Counted from the first letter of the stretch, positions 28,807 to 37,535 are shown. The stretch: DNA of 64,000 nucleotides from Candidatus Brachybacterium merdavium (GCA_019118275.1 DWZH01000100.1:34601-98600); one strand, 5' to 3'. The notes: generated by a model not told the origin, from the sequence alone. Translations and numbers: made by a program.

Positions 28807-29570
28807 TGACCGCTGTCGCCGAGAAGACCCCGGCCCCCGAGGCCGGCGCCGACGAGATCCCCACGTTCGATGTCACCCTGCGCATCTCCCGTTTCAACCC
28901 GGAGTCGGAGCAGGGCTCCTACTGGCAGGACTTCACCGTCACCATGCACGGCACCGACCGGGTGCTGGACGCCATGCACGAGATCAAGTGGCACCTGGAC
29001 GGGTCCCTGACCTTCCGCCGCTCCTGCGCGCACGGCATCTGCGGCTCGGACGCGATGCGGATCAACGGTCGCAACCGTCTGGCCTGCAAGACGCTGCTGA
29101 AGGACCTCGACATCAGCAAGCCCATCACCGTCGAGCCGATCAAGGGGCTGCCGGTCGAGAAGGACCTGATCGTCGACATGGAGCCGTTCTTCGACTCCTA
29201 CAAGGAGATCATGCCGTTCCTGGTCGCCAGCGGCCAGGAGCCCAGCCGGGAGCGGCTGCAGTCCGCGGAGCAGCGTGAGCGCTTCGACGACACCACCAAG
29301 TGCATCCTGTGCGCCGCCTGCACCTCCTCGTGCCCGGTGTTCTGGACCGACGGGCAGTACTTCGGTCCGGCTGCCATCGTCAACGCCCATCGCTTCATCT
29401 TCGATTCGCGCGATGATGCCGGCGAGCAGCGTCTGGAGATCCTCAACTCCAAGGAGGGCGTGTGGCGCTGCCGCACCACCTTCAACTGCACCGAGGCATG
29501 CCCGCGCGGCATCGAGGTGACCAAGGCGATCGCCGAGGTGAAGCAGGCTGTGATCCGCGGCCGCGTCTGA
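28806..29570 (+). CDS. sdhB: Succinate dehydrogenase iron-sulfur subunit
   Basis: 254 residues. Cysteines of all three clusters are present: C-A-H-G-I-C-G (2Fe-2S), C-I-L-C-A-A-C-T-S-S-C-P (4Fe-4S) and C-T-E-A-C-P with an earlier Cys (3Fe-4S). It conducts electrons from SdhA FAD to quinone at SdhCD. It is last in the operon and followed by a strong hairpin. Confidence 0.97.
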   Translation: MTAVAEKTPAPEAGADEIPTFDVTLRISRFNPESEQGSYWQDFTVTMHGTDRVLDAMHEIKWHLDGSLTFRRSCAHGICGSDAMRINGRNRLACKTLLKDLDISKPITVEPIKGLPVEKDLIVDMEPFFDSYKEIMPFLVASGQEPSRERLQSAEQRERFDDTTKCILCAACTSSCPVFWTDGQYFGPAAIVNAHRFIFDSRDDAGEQRLEILNSKEGVWRCRTTFNCTEACPRGIEVTKAIAEVKQAVIRGRV

Positions 29571-29618
29571 GGTCGCGTGCCAGGCCGCGCTGCCCGCAGC
29601 GGCAGGCCCGGTTCTGAC

Positions 29619-29654
29619 CGACGCCCCGTCCGGAGAGATCCGGGCGGGGCGTCG
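29619..29654. terminator. Terminator hairpin after sdhB
   Basis: A 15-bp stem with one G-T wobble (29619-29633 with 29640-29654, loop 6 nt) lies between the convergent sdhB and xthA genes and can stop transcription from both. No clear T-run follows. Confidence 0.65.
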
Positions 29655-29701
29655 TCGCGTCCGGCGCTCGGTGCCGTCGGGCGGGGAGGACGCGGGCGAG
29701 G

Positions 29702-30523
29702 TCAGGCGTAGCTGATGACCAGGGGGGCGTGATCCGACCAGCGGGTGTCGTAGCTGGGTGCACGGTCGACCTGGACGGAGGTGGCGCGGGCCGCCAGCTC
29801 GGGGGTGGCGATCTGGTAGTCGATGCGCCATCCGGCGTCGTTGTCGAAGGCCTTGCCGCGCTGGGACCACCAGGTGTACGGGCCCGGTCCGTCCCCGTGG
29901 AGGGTGCGGTGGACATCGACCCAACCGTGCTCCTCCATGAGACGGTCGAGGTAGGCGCGTTCCTCGGGCAGGAAACCGGCCGACTTCCTGTTGCCCTTCC
30001 AGTTCTTGATGTCCCACTCGGTGTGGGCGATGTTGATGTCCCCGGTGAGCAGGACGTGGCCGCCGCCTGCGCGGAGGTCGGCCAGACGCTGCATCATGAC
30101 ATCGAGGAACTCGTACTTGTCGGTCATGGTCTGCGGCTTCTCGGTGTTGCCCGAATGCATGTAGCAGGAGATCACGGTCAGGGCCCTCCCGTCGCCGAGG
30201 GGGTCCTCGAGCTCGGTCTCCAGCCAGCGGCCGGTGTGGGAGGCGGCGCTCAGCCCGGGCAGACCCCGACGCACGCCCTCCAGGTCGATCGACTCCAGCG
30301 CGGTGCGGGCGGCGATCGCGACCCCGGCGCGTCCCTTCAGCTCCGAGGCCTCTCCCATGATGGACCATTCGTCCCCGACCAGGCCGGCCAGGAGGTCCCC
30401 GGGGGCGCGCACCTCCTGCAGAGTGATGACGTCGGCCGGGGTGTCGGCCAGCCAGTCGGGCATGCCCTTGCGCACGGCGGCGCGCAGTCCGTTGACGTTG
30501 ACGGTCGCGATGGTGAGAGTCAT
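29702..30523 (-). CDS. xthA: Exodeoxyribonuclease III (AP endonuclease)
   Basis: 273 residues of the exonuclease III/AP endonuclease fold. I-A-T-V-N-V-N-G-L-R opens the protein; L-Q-E-V holds the metal Glu; T-G-D-I-N-I-A-H and W-S-D-H-A-P-L at the end carry catalytic Asp and His. It nicks DNA at abasic sites in base-excision repair. A leaderless-type promoter precedes it. Confidence 0.95.
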   Translation of the reverse strand: MTLTIATVNVNGLRAAVRKGMPDWLADTPADVITLQEVRAPGDLLAGLVGDEWSIMGEASELKGRAGVAIAARTALESIDLEGVRRGLPGLSAASHTGRWLETELEDPLGDGRALTVISCYMHSGNTEKPQTMTDKYEFLDVMMQRLADLRAGGGHVLLTGDINIAHTEWDIKNWKGNRKSAGFLPEERAYLDRLMEEHGWVDVHRTLHGDGPGPYTWWSQRGKAFDNDAGWRIDYQIATPELAARATSVQVDRAPSYDTRWSDHAPLVISYA

Positions 30524-30529
30524 GCCCCC

Positions 30530-30535
30530 AGTATC
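30530..30535 (-). promoter_or_regulatory. -10 box of a probable leaderless transcript (xthA)
   Basis: GATACT on the minus strand ends 6 nt before the ATG at 30523. Confidence 0.45.
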
Positions 30536-30656
30536 GCGATCTCCCCACCCTCGCCGCCAATCGGCATCCGCCCGAGTGTCTTACGAGCCCGCCCTGGCGG
30601 CCGGCCCCGGGCAGGAGCAGCCCTCAGGGGGCCGGGGCGGCCTGCCCCGGAGGTCC

Positions 30657-31562
30657 TCAGGAGGCCGATGCGCCGGCCGTCCCGGCGGCGTGCTCAGCCA
30701 TCTCCACCACGTTCTTCATCAGCAGCGCCCGGGTCATCGGCCCCACTCCCCCGGGGTTCGGAGAGATCCAGGCGGCGACCTCCGCGACCGCGGGGTCCAC
30801 GTCTCCGATCAGGGTGGCCTTCTCACCCTCGCCACCCTCGCGCCGGGAGACGCCGACATCGAGCACGATCGCGCCGGGCTTGACGTCGTCGGGACCCACC
30901 AGGTGGGCGGAGCCGGCGGCGGCGACGATCACGTCGGCCCGCCGCAGGTGTGCGGACAGGTCGGTGGTGCCGGTGTGGGTGAGGGTGACGGTGGCGTTGA
31001 CGTCACGGCGGGTCATCAGCGCGCCGATCGACCGTCCGACGGTCACACCGCGGCCGACGACCACCACGTCCTTGCCCTTCAGATCGATGTCATGGCGCTC
31101 GAGCAGCTCGAGCACCGCACGCGGGGTGCAGGGCAGGGGGGTGAGGATCGGCCGGTAGGCGTTGAGGACCAGCCGGCCGAGGTTCATCGGGTGCAGACCG
31201 TCGGCGTCCTTGGCGGGGTCGATCCGCTCGAGGATCGCATCGGTGTCGATGTGCGAAGGCAGCGGCAGCTGCACGATGTAGCCGGTGCAGGCGGGATCCT
31301 CGTTCAGCTCGTCGACGGCGGCCTCGACCTGCTCCTGGGTGGCATCGGCGGGCAGAGACCGGCGGATCGAATTCAGTCCGATGTTCTCGCTGTCGCGATG
31401 CTTGCCGCGCACGTAGGCGGCGCTGCCGGGGTCCTCCCCCACCAGGAGGGTGGCCAGCCCAGGCTGCGGATGGCCTGCGGCGACGAGGGCGCTCACGCGC
31501 TCGGCGAGCTCGTTCTTGATGGTCTTGGCGGTGGCGCGGCCATCGAGGATCTGGGCGGTCAT
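30657..31562 (-). CDS. folD: Bifunctional methylenetetrahydrofolate dehydrogenase/cyclohydrolase
   Basis: 301 residues. It interconverts 5,10-methylene-THF and 10-formyl-THF. Catalytic lysine lies in Y-V-R-G-K, the folate site in Q-L-P-L-P and D-G-L-H-P, and the NADP site in [18 protein letters not shown] lies 5 nt before the ATG at 31562; the open frame further upstream is antisense-like to glyA and is rejected. glyA lies 107 nt upstream on the same strand, and the two enzymes act in succession on one-carbon folates. Confidence 0.95.
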   Translation of the reverse strand: MTAQILDGRATAKTIKNELAERVSALVAAGHPQPGLATLLVGEDPGSAAYVRGKHRDSENIGLNSIRRSLPADATQEQVEAAVDELNEDPACTGYIVQLPLPSHIDTDAILERIDPAKDADGLHPMNLGRLVLNAYRPILTPLPCTPRAVLELLERHDIDLKGKDVVVVGRGVTVGRSIGALMTRRDVNATVTLTHTGTTDLSAHLRRADVIVAAAGSAHLVGPDDVKPGAIVLDVGVSRREGGEGEKATLIGDVDPAVAEVAAWISPNPGGVGPMTRALLMKNVVEMAEHAAGTAGASAS

Positions 31563-31669
31563 ATCGCTCCTTCGGCGGGTGCCGGTGGGACGGGGCAGGT
31601 GGGGGGCGCGGCCGCGCAGGGCGGGCGGGTGCGGGAGCCGGCCGGGTGCCGTCTCCCGCACGGCCGCGA

Positions 31670-32938
31670 TCAGTGCTGCTGGAGGGCGGTGTACAGGGGC
31701 TTGGAGTCGGCGAGCGCCGCGGTGCGGCGGCGCAGCGAGGCGATATCGGCTCGGCCGGTCAGGGCCTGGGCGATCACGTCGGCGACCTCGGCGAACTCTT
31801 CGCTGCCGAAGCCACGAGTGGCCAGAGCCGGGGTCCCGATGCGCAGCCCGGAGGTCACCCGCGGCGGGCGCGGGTCGTTGGGGACGGCGTTGCGGTTGAC
31901 GGTGATACCGACCTCGTGCAGGAGGTCCTCGGCCTGCTGGCCGTCGAGCTCGCTGCCGGTGAGGTCCACCAGCACCAGGTGCACGTCGGTCCCGCCGGAG
32001 ACCACCTTCACGCCGGCGTCCCGGGCATCCGGCTCCTGCAGACGCTCGGCGAGGATCCTCGCGCCCTCGAGGGTGCGGGCCTGGCGGTCCTTGAAGTCCT
32101 CGGAGGCGGCGATCTTGAGCGCCACGGCCTTCGCGGCGATCACGTGCATGAGCGGCCCGCCCTGCTGCCCCGGGAACACCGCGGAATCGATCTTCTTCGC
32201 CCACTTCTCGGTGCACAGGATCATCCCGGAGCGAGGGCCGCCGATGGTCTTGTGGATGGTGGTGGAGACGACGTCCGCGTAGGGGACCGGGTTGGGGTGC
32301 AGGCCCGCGGCCACGAGACCCGCGAAGTGCGCCATGTCGACCCAGAGGGTGGCGCCCACCTCGTCGGCGATCTCGCGGAAGGCCGCGAAGTCGAGCTGCC
32401 TGGTGTAGGCGGACCAGCCGGCGACGATCACCTTGGGCTGCTCGGCGACCGCGAGCTCGCGCACCGCATCCATGTCGATCAGACCGGTCTCGGGATCGGT
32501 CTCGTAGGCGACGATGTCGTACAGGCGCCCGGAGAAGTTGATCTTCATGCCGTGGGTCAGGTGCCCGCCGTGAGCCAGCGACAGTCCCATCAGCTTGTCG
32601 CCGGGGCGGGCCAGGGCATGCATGACCGCGGCGTTGGCACTGGCTCCCGAGTGGGACTGGACGTTGGCGTGCTCCGCGCCGAACAGCTCCTTGGCCCGGT
32701 CGATCGCGATCTGCTCGGCGACGTCGACCTCTTCGCAACCGCCGTAGTAGCGCCGCCCCGGGTAGCCCTCGGCGTACTTGTTGGTCAGCACCGACCCCTG
32801 CGCCTGGAGCACCGCGCTCGGCACGAAGTTCTCACTGGCGATCATCTCGAGGGTGCGCTGCTGGCGGGCCAGCTCGCGGTCGAGGACCTGGGCGATATCG
32901 GGGTCCAGCTCGGCGATGGACTGATCGAGGACGTTCAC
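31670..32938 (-). CDS. glyA: Serine hydroxymethyltransferase
   Basis: 422 residues. It converts serine and THF to glycine and methylene-THF, the substrate of the adjacent FolD. The fold type I PLP enzyme has M-I-A-S-E-N-F near the start, [11 protein letters not shown], and the Schiff-base lysine K230 in [11 protein letters not shown]. The start is GTG at 32938, with AGGAGG 5 nt upstream. Confidence 0.96.
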   Translation of the reverse strand: MNVLDQSIAELDPDIAQVLDRELARQQRTLEMIASENFVPSAVLQAQGSVLTNKYAEGYPGRRYYGGCEEVDVAEQIAIDRAKELFGAEHANVQSHSGASANAAVMHALARPGDKLMGLSLAHGGHLTHGMKINFSGRLYDIVAYETDPETGLIDMDAVRELAVAEQPKVIVAGWSAYTRQLDFAAFREIADEVGATLWVDMAHFAGLVAAGLHPNPVPYADVVSTTIHKTIGGPRSGMILCTEKWAKKIDSAVFPGQQGGPLMHVIAAKAVALKIAASEDFKDRQARTLEGARILAERLQEPDARDAGVKVVSGGTDVHLVLVDLTGSELDGQQAEDLLHEVGITVNRNAVPNDPRPPRVTSGLRIGTPALATRGFGSEEFAEVADVIAQALTGRADIASLRRRTAALADSKPLYTALQQH

Positions 32939-32993
32939 GGGGCCTCCTGCGGGGCGGACAAGGGGGGGACGGCGGGCGGGCCGTTGTCATCCC

Positions 32994-32999
32994 ATCCTA
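32994..32999 (-). promoter_or_regulatory. Candidate -10 box for glyA
   Basis: TAGGAT on the minus strand in the 69-nt murB/glyA gap would give a leader of about 50 nt. The leader is too short for a glycine or THF riboswitch. Confidence 0.4.
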
Positions 33000-33007
33000 G
33001 GCGCGGC

Positions 33008-34141
33008 TCAGAGGTCGATGCCGAGCCGGACGGGTTCCGGGACCAGGGTGATGCCGTACCTCTCGAACACCCGGTCCCGCACGTCCCGTGCGAGCGCGAC
33101 GAGGTCCTCACTGCTGGCGCCGCCGCGGTTGGTCAGGGCCAGGGAATGCTTGGAGGAGACGGCCGCGCGGGGTTCGGCGGACAGCGCGTGACCGCGCTCG
33201 ATGCCGGCGTGGCTGATCAGCCAGGCGGCACTGGTCTTGATCCGGCCCTCTCCCGCCGGGAAGCGGGGGGCCTCGGCGGGCAGGCGGGCCGCTGCCGCCT
33301 CATCGAGGATCGGGTTGGTGAAGAAGGATCCCGCGCTCCAGGTGTCGTGGTCACCGGGGTCCAGCACCATGCCCTTCTCGCCCCGGATGCGAAGCACCGC
33401 CTCGCGCACCTCGCTCATCGGGGCACGGGCGCCGACCTCCACCCCCAGAGCCGTGGCCAGCTGCGCATAGCGGATCGGCGCGGAGAGGCTACCGATGGTG
33501 TGCTGGAAGGTCACCGAGAGCACCACGTAGCGTCCGGTGGCGGAGGGGACGGGCCCGCGGTACGGGGTTCGCTTGAAGACGCTGTCACGGTAGGAGAAGT
33601 CGCAGTCGGCGGCGAAGAAGGTGCGCACCTCGCCCTGCTCGCGATCCCAGGTGCGCACACGCGAGATGGTGGAGGCCACCTCCTGGCCGTAGGCACCGAC
33701 GTTCTGGATGGGCGTGGCGCCGACGGTGCCGGGGATCCCCGACAGCGCTTCGATGCCGACCATCTCCCGGGCCAGTGCGTAGCGCACAGCACGGTCCCAG
33801 TGCACGCCCGCGAAGTACTCGGCGATCGCACCGCCGCAGGTGGGGTCCAGCGGCGTCAGCTCGGCCGGGTCGACAGGGACCCCGTCGGGCTCGCCGGAGG
33901 GGCCGACCTCGCAGGTCGCATCCAGCAGCGGGGGATCCTCGGGGTCGCGCAGCCACACCACGGTCCCCTCGAAGGGCTGATCGGAGGCCACCAGGTTCGA
34001 GCCGCCGCCCAGCACCAGCAGCTGCTCGCCCGCCTCGTCGGCAGCGGCGACCGCGTCGATCACCTCGTCCGCGCTGCGGGCCTCGATGAGGGTGCGGATC
34101 TGCCCGCCGAGCCGCAGGCTGGTCAGGTCGGCGAGTCTCAT
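33008..34141 (-). CDS. murB: UDP-N-acetylmuramate dehydrogenase
   Basis: 377 residues. It reduces UDP-GlcNAc-enolpyruvate to UDP-MurNAc for peptidoglycan. The FAD-binding L-L-V-L-G-G-G-S-N-L, G-I-P-G-T-V-G-A, Y-R-D-S-V-F-K region and a C-terminal G-S-F-F-x-N-P-I-L segment with the active-site Ser are all present; the length is that of type I MurB. Its ATG overlaps the dehydratase stop by 4 nt (ATGA). Confidence 0.95.
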   Translation of the reverse strand: MRLADLTSLRLGGQIRTLIEARSADEVIDAVAAADEAGEQLLVLGGGSNLVASDQPFEGTVVWLRDPEDPPLLDATCEVGPSGEPDGVPVDPAELTPLDPTCGGAIAEYFAGVHWDRAVRYALAREMVGIEALSGIPGTVGATPIQNVGAYGQEVASTISRVRTWDREQGEVRTFFAADCDFSYRDSVFKRTPYRGPVPSATGRYVVLSVTFQHTIGSLSAPIRYAQLATALGVEVGARAPMSEVREAVLRIRGEKGMVLDPGDHDTWSAGSFFTNPILDEAAAARLPAEAPRFPAGEGRIKTSAAWLISHAGIERGHALSAEPRAAVSSKHSLALTNRGGASSEDLVALARDVRDRVFERYGITLVPEPVRLGIDL

Positions 34142-34578
34142 GCGCGACCGACCGGGACGACGGTGGCGCGAGCACGGCCCAGGACCTTGGTGCCCCCGGA
34201 CTGGGCGGTCAGGTCCACGCGGGCGGTCCCGGCCGTCTCGTCGATCGCGCCGACGACGGCGGTGACCTCGAGCGTGACCGAGCCGGTCGCCGGCACCTCG
34301 ATCGGGCTGGTGAACCGCACCGAGTAGTCGCGCACCGCGGTGGGGTCGCCGAGCGCTTCGAGCAGTCCGGTGATGGCGGTGCCCATGGTGAGCATCCCGT
34401 GGGCGATCACGCCGGGCAGGCCAGCCTGCTGGGCCGCGGTGTCGTTGTAGTGGATGGGGTTGAAGTCCCCGGAGGCCCCGGCATATCGCACCAGGGTGTC
34501 GCGGGTGAGCTCGTGCTCGGTGCGGGCCAGCTCCTGGCCCACAGTGAGGTCGGACAGTGCAAGGGGTGCGGCGGTCAT
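34138..34578 (-). CDS. MaoC-like (R)-hydroxyacyl dehydratase, HadB type
   Basis: 146 residues, a single hot-dog fold. The hydratase-2 motif is visible as Y-A-G-A-S-G-D-F-N-P-I-H-Y-N-D with catalytic Asp and His, followed by G-V-I-A-H-G-M-L. Like mycobacterial HadB it is the catalytic half of a heterodimer with the HadA-like protein encoded just upstream. The rpmG-hadA-hadB order is conserved in actinobacteria. The acyl substrate is not known here. Confidence 0.88.
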   Translation of the reverse strand: MTAAPLALSDLTVGQELARTEHELTRDTLVRYAGASGDFNPIHYNDTAAQQAGLPGVIAHGMLTMGTAITGLLEALGDPTAVRDYSVRFTSPIEVPATGSVTLEVTAVVGAIDETAGTARVDLTAQSGGTKVLGRARATVVPVGRA

Positions 34579-34613
34579 ATCAGCTCCTGGTCTCCGATGG
34601 GGTCGTCACGTGG

Positions 34614-35084
34614 TCACTGGCCGCGCACGACGAGCATGCTGCGCACGGAGGCGACCTCCCCCCCGGCCTCGTCGGCCAGGTCGACCCGGGTGGTGACCAT
34701 GGCGTGCCCACCGGCGGCGCGGACCGACTCCACGGTCAGCGTCGGCACCAGCCGGTCCCCCGCGACCACGGCCCGATGCAGGGTGAAGGACTCCTCGCCG
34801 TGGACCACCCGGGTGAAGTCGATGCCGGCGGCCGGGTCCTCGATGTACTGGGCCTCGGTGGCCTGGGCAAGGGAGACCAGGAAGGTGGGCGGGGCGACGA
34901 CATCGGCGTGACCGGCGGCGCGAGCCGCCTCGGGATCGGTGTGCAGCGGGGAGGTGGCCGCGGTGGCGCGGGCGAACTCGGCGATCTTCGCGGCGGAGAC
35001 GACGTGCACCGGGCCGGGTGGGTAGGTGCGTCCGGCGAAGGCCGGGTCGGGGCTCGAGGCGGGGGTCTCGGAGGATGTGGTCAT
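34614..35084 (-). CDS. MaoC-like dehydratase N-terminal-type protein, HadA type
   Basis: 156 residues, hot-dog fold without the catalytic Asp/His motif of its neighbour. P-P-T-F-L-V-S-L and V-V-H-G-E-E-S-F-T-L-H-R are typical of HadA/FAS1-like N-terminal dehydratase halves, which shape the substrate tunnel in the dimer. The start at 35084 has GGGAGC 5 nt upstream. It is separated from hadB by 35 nt. Confidence 0.87.
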   Translation of the reverse strand: MTTSSETPASSPDPAFAGRTYPPGPVHVVSAAKIAEFARATAATSPLHTDPEAARAAGHADVVAPPTFLVSLAQATEAQYIEDPAAGIDFTRVVHGEESFTLHRAVVAGDRLVPTLTVESVRAAGGHAMVTTRVDLADEAGGEVASVRSMLVVRGQ

Positions 35085-35174
35085 GTCAGCTCCCGGAACA
35101 GGCCGGCCCCGTGGTGGACCGGCGAGAGGATGTGGGCCGCGGCGACGGTGCGCCCCACCGGCCCCTGGACGCAC

Positions 35175-35209
35175 GAAAGGCCACCCGGGGCGGACCCGAA
35201 TGGCCTTTC
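35175..35209 (-). terminator. Terminator hairpin after rpmG
   Basis: Arms GAAAGGCCA and TGGCCTTTC with an inner CGGG/CCCG extension and two G-T pairs give a 15-bp stem, 22 nt after the L33 stop codon. It separates the tRNA/rpmG unit from hadA. Confidence 0.65.
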
Positions 35210-35230
35210 ATGGAAGAGAGCTCGGCCCGT

Positions 35231-35401
35231 TCAGCGGGTCTCGCGGTGAGCCGTCTGCTTGCCGCAGGTGGGGCAGAACTTCGGTAGCTCCAGCCGATCC
35301 GGGGTGTTGCGGCGGTTCTTCTTGGTGATGTAGTTGCGCGCCTTGCACTCGGTGCAGGCCATCGTGATCTTGGGGCGCACGTCTGAGGTCTTGCTCGCCA
35401 C
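35231..35401 (-). CDS. rpmG: 50S ribosomal protein L33
   Basis: 56 residues, GTG start with GAGG 6 nt upstream. The sequence [12 protein letters not shown] opens it, and four zinc-binding cysteines C16, C19, C43 and C46 make it the zinc-ribbon (C+) form, so it is not the zinc-independent paralogue used under zinc starvation. It lies directly downstream of three tRNA genes, as in other actinobacteria. Confidence 0.96.
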   Translation of the reverse strand: MASKTSDVRPKITMACTECKARNYITKKNRRNTPDRLELPKFCPTCGKQTAHRETR

Positions 35402-35493
35402 GGTTCGCCTCTTTCGTTCCGGGTAGCGCGCTCACCCGCGCGCCGCATGGGTCCCCTTGCGGGGAGATGATCTGCACTCCGGCTGAGCCGGCG

Positions 35494-35570
35494 TGGTACC
35501 GAGGGCGGGAATCGAACCCGCGACCTCACGATTATGAGTCGTGCGCTCTGACCGTCTGAGCTACCCCGGC
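35494..35570 (-). tRNA. tRNA-Met (CAT)
   Basis: A 77-nt cloverleaf with CCA encoded (35494-35496). The anticodon stem CACGA/TCGTG encloses CTCATAA, anticodon CAT. The stem lacks the three G-C pairs of initiator tRNA, so this is an elongator Met tRNA. A tRNA-Ile with modified CAT cannot be wholly excluded. Confidence 0.93.
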
Positions 35571-35584
35571 ATGACCGATGCAAC

Positions 35585-35610
35585 GGCCCGATCTCGAACG
35601 AGATCGGGCC
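35585..35610 (-). repeat. Inverted repeat between tRNA-Thr and tRNA-Met
   Basis: GGCCCGATCTC and GAGATCGGGCC around GAAC form an 11-bp stem just downstream of tRNA-Thr. It may be a terminator or a processing stem. Confidence 0.6.
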
Positions 35611-35624
35611 GGCGCAACCATCAG

Positions 35625-35697
35625 AGCCCTGAAAGGGAATCGAACCCTTGACCTTCTCCTTACCATGGAGACGCTCTGCCGACTGAGCTATCAGGGC
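35625..35697 (-). tRNA. tRNA-Thr (GGT)
   Basis: A 73-nt cloverleaf with acceptor GCCCTGA/TCAGGGC, T-arm TTCGATT, and anticodon loop ATGGTAA with anticodon GGT. CCA is not encoded. Confidence 0.95.
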
Positions 35698-35707
35698 AAC
35701 CCGGTTA

Positions 35708-35736
35708 ACTTTACACAGTCCCTACCCGGCGGGCAA
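35708..35736 (-). promoter_or_regulatory. Promoter of tRNA-Thr
   Basis: TTGCCC (35731-35736) and TAAAGT (35708-35713) on the minus strand are separated by exactly 17 nt. The start point falls about 5 nt before the mature tRNA 5' end. This is the best-formed sigma-70 promoter in the window. Confidence 0.65.
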
Positions 35737-35757
35737 TTCCTGCGATGTCCCGGTGCT

Positions 35758-35807
35758 TCGGATCACAGAGATCCTCGGCGGCCTCGGATCACGAGGATCC
35801 TCGGCGG
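35758..35807 (-). repeat. Two direct 24-nt copies, each a small hairpin, at the tRNA-Tyr 3' end
   Basis: Copies at 35758-35781 and 35784-35807 match at 21 of 24 positions. Each contains GGATC-N5-GATCC. They lie directly after the tRNA-Tyr 3' end on the transcribed strand, so they may be tandem termination or processing stems. Confidence 0.7.
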
Positions 35808-35889
35808 TGGCAGGTGAGGGATTCGAACCCACGTAGGCAATGCCAGCTGATTTACAGTCAGCTCCCTTTGGCCGCTCGGGTAACCTGCC
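35808..35889 (-). tRNA. tRNA-Tyr (GTA)
   Basis: An 82-nt type II tRNA with long variable arm; acceptor GGCAGGT/ACCTGCC, anticodon loop CTGTAAA with anticodon GTA, T-loop TTCGAAT. CCA is not encoded. Confidence 0.95.
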
Positions 35890-36074
35890 TCGACGGCACG
35901 CTTCCGGTGGTGCCGGCCTGCGCCAGGCGGGCCGACCCCTGGAAGCGGGACCTGGAACAGCATACCGGCGCACCGTCGCCGGCGCGAACCATGATGCCCC
36001 CAACGGGGCATGAAGATGGTCACAGGCTCCGCCCGGCCCGGGCGGGAGCGATCCGCACCCAGGAAGGACTCACC

Positions 36075-36563
36075 ATGGCAGATTCTTCGTTCGACATCGT
36101 CAGCGAGCTCGACCGTCAGGAGGTCGACAACGCCGTCAATCAGGCGGTCAAGGAGGTGCGGCAGCGCTACGACTTCCGCAACACCGGTGCCTCGATCACG
36201 CTCGGCGGCGACGAGATCGTGATGGTCGCGAACGCGGAGGAGCGGGTTCTGGCGGTGCTCGACGTGCTGCAGAGCAAGCTGGTGCGCCGCGGCATCTCCC
36301 TGAAGGCGCTCGACGTCGGCGAGCCCAAGCAGTCCGGCAAGGAGGTCCGTCTGGTCGCCGGGCTCAAGGAAGGCATCTCCTCGGAGGACGCCAAGAAGAT
36401 CGCCAAGCTCATCCGCGATGAGGCTCCGAAGTCCGTCAAGCCTCGCATCCAGGGCGAGGAGCTGCGGGTGTCCTCCAAGAGCCGCGATGACCTGCAGTCG
36501 GTCATCGCGCTGCTCAAGGGCAAGGATCTCGACATCGCCCTGCAGTTCACCAATTACCGCTGA
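36075..36563 (+). CDS. YajQ-family cyclic-di-GMP/nucleotide-binding protein
   Basis: 162 residues. It begins S-S-F-D-I-V-S-E and contains [11 protein letters not shown] and the family's paired ferredoxin-like halves, to the end L-Q-F-T-N-Y-R. Some YajQ proteins bind cyclic di-GMP, others nucleic acid; which applies here is not clear. AGGAAGGA lies 8 nt before the ATG. Confidence 0.93.
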   Translation: MADSSFDIVSELDRQEVDNAVNQAVKEVRQRYDFRNTGASITLGGDEIVMVANAEERVLAVLDVLQSKLVRRGISLKALDVGEPKQSGKEVRLVAGLKEGISSEDAKKIAKLIRDEAPKSVKPRIQGEELRVSSKSRDDLQSVIALLKGKDLDIALQFTNYR

Positions 36564-36607
36564 GCTGCGGCGATGACCGCGGACCCAGCGACGGCGCCAC
36601 GCGCAGG

Positions 36608-36646
36608 AAGGGCCCCGATCCTCCGTCGTGGAGGATCGGGGCCCTT
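36608..36646. terminator. 17-bp two-way terminator between yajQ and the WXG100 operon
   Basis: Arms AAGGGCCCCGATCCTCC and its exact complement surround the loop GTCGT. It lies between convergent genes and ends the WXG100 operon on the minus strand and yajQ on the plus strand. The stem opens with AA and closes with TT on both strands. Confidence 0.85.
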
Positions 36647-36665
36647 GCGCTGGGTGAGCCGGAGC

Positions 36666-36935
36666 TCACTGGGAGTTGGAGGTGACCTCCTGCTGCTCGG
36701 CGTGCTGGTTCAGCTCGTCGGACTTGGCCTGGAAGGCGTCGACGAGGCTGGAGACCTGGCTGGAGACGAAGGAGTTCCAGTCCTGCTGGTACGCGTCGTA
36801 GTCCGGGCCGACCCAGTTGACGCCGTTCACCTGGGCGGTGACCTGATCGATCGCCTCGAGGATCTGCTGCCCGGCCTCGGTGATGCCGGTCGCGACCTCG
36901 CGACCCTCCTCCGGATTCATTCCCTTGAAAGCCAT
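36666..36935 (-). CDS. WXG100-family (ESAT-6-like) protein, copy 1
   Basis: 89 residues forming a predicted helical hairpin with the W41-V-G43 turn. The N-terminus M-A-F-K-G-M-N-P-E-E resembles copy 3. The start at 36935 has AAGGGG about 6 nt upstream. It lies 70 nt downstream of copy 2, which suggests an EsxA/EsxB-like pair. No C-terminal Y-x-x-x-D/E export signal is visible. Last gene of the cluster, followed by a strong terminator. Confidence 0.92.
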   Translation of the reverse strand: MAFKGMNPEEGREVATGITEAGQQILEAIDQVTAQVNGVNWVGPDYDAYQQDWNSFVSSQVSSLVDAFQAKSDELNQHAEQQEVTSNSQ

Positions 36936-37005
36936 GATGTACCCCTTGAGTGCTGAGAAAGTATGGACGTGCGGGTGGGAGTTTCGAGTGAAATCCGCCT
37001 GAGGA

Positions 37006-37266
37006 TCAGGCGGAGGCCTCGCGCTGCTCGGCGGCGTTGCGGCGAGCGCGCTCACCGAATTCGGTCGCCTGCTGCACGATCTGCTGCACCATCTGGCCCA
37101 GGTTGCCCTCGAACTCGCTGACGTAGCGGTCGCGGTCCTCACCGGTCCAGTCGAAGTCGGTCACGCGAGACTGGATCTGGGTGAAGAGCTGCTGCGCTGT
37201 CTGGCCGGCCTCCTCGGTCTGGTTGCCCAGCTGCTCGACTTCCTCGGGTGTCATGCCCTTCTTCAT
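37006..37266 (-). CDS. WXG100-family protein, copy 2
   Basis: 86 residues with W40-T-G42 between two helices. The C-terminus R-R-N-A-A-E-Q is shared with copy 3, so the two are paralogues. The start at 37266 has GGAGG 5 nt upstream; longer in-frame starts lack this. Its promoter region also resembles that of copy 3. No Y-x-x-x-D/E motif is seen. Expected to be a small secreted or surface helical dimer handled by the FtsK/EssC ATPase at 38703-43166. Confidence 0.92.
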   Translation of the reverse strand: MKKGMTPEEVEQLGNQTEEAGQTAQQLFTQIQSRVTDFDWTGEDRDRYVSEFEGNLGQMVQQIVQQATEFGERARRNAAEQREASA

Positions 37267-37367
37267 GGTGTCCTCCATGTCGTCGTGTGGTTCCAGCCCA
37301 CCCAGGGGCTGCGATCTCGGCGGCACCTGACCGCGTCCTCGATCCCTGTGCTCCAGGTGATGTCTTC

Positions 37368-37413
37368 ACAGTAGACGGGCTCCCCGACCTTGGCGATGGG
37401 GACTACTCCCCAT
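37368..37413 (-). promoter_or_regulatory. Promoter module of WXG100 copies 2 and 1: inverted repeat plus -10
   Basis: The perfect inverted repeat ATGGGGA-N4-TCCCCAT (37396-37413) lies exactly 22 nt upstream of TACTGT (37368-37373) on the minus strand. A further TCCCCAT half-site is at 37419-37425. The start codon is 101 nt after the -10. The repeat abuts the -35 position, as an activator site would. The same arrangement is found upstream of copy 3. Confidence 0.65.
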
Positions 37414-37535
37414 GCTCCTCCCCATCCCCCAAGAGCCTCGTTTCCCCAGGTCAGGATGATTTTCTGTGCCGGCAAAGGAATGTGGACGGACGATGGCCCC
37501 TCCTCATCGCGGTCTTCCTCGAGGAAGACGCGACC

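Noticed and set aside
32939..33007. Glycine or THF riboswitch before glyA
   Set aside because: The gap is 69 nt and lacks the conserved elements of either class.
35494..35570. Initiator tRNA-Met
   Set aside because: The anticodon stem is CACGA/TCGTG without the three consecutive G-C pairs of initiators.
35758..35889. Phage or island attachment site at tRNA-Tyr
   Set aside because: The direct copies are adjacent to each other, lie outside the tRNA, and no integrase or foreign block is present.
36936..37005. A third copy of the ATGGGGA-N4-TCCCCAT promoter before WXG100 copy 1
   Set aside because: The motif is absent from this 70-nt gap; copy 1 is more simply cotranscribed with copy 2.
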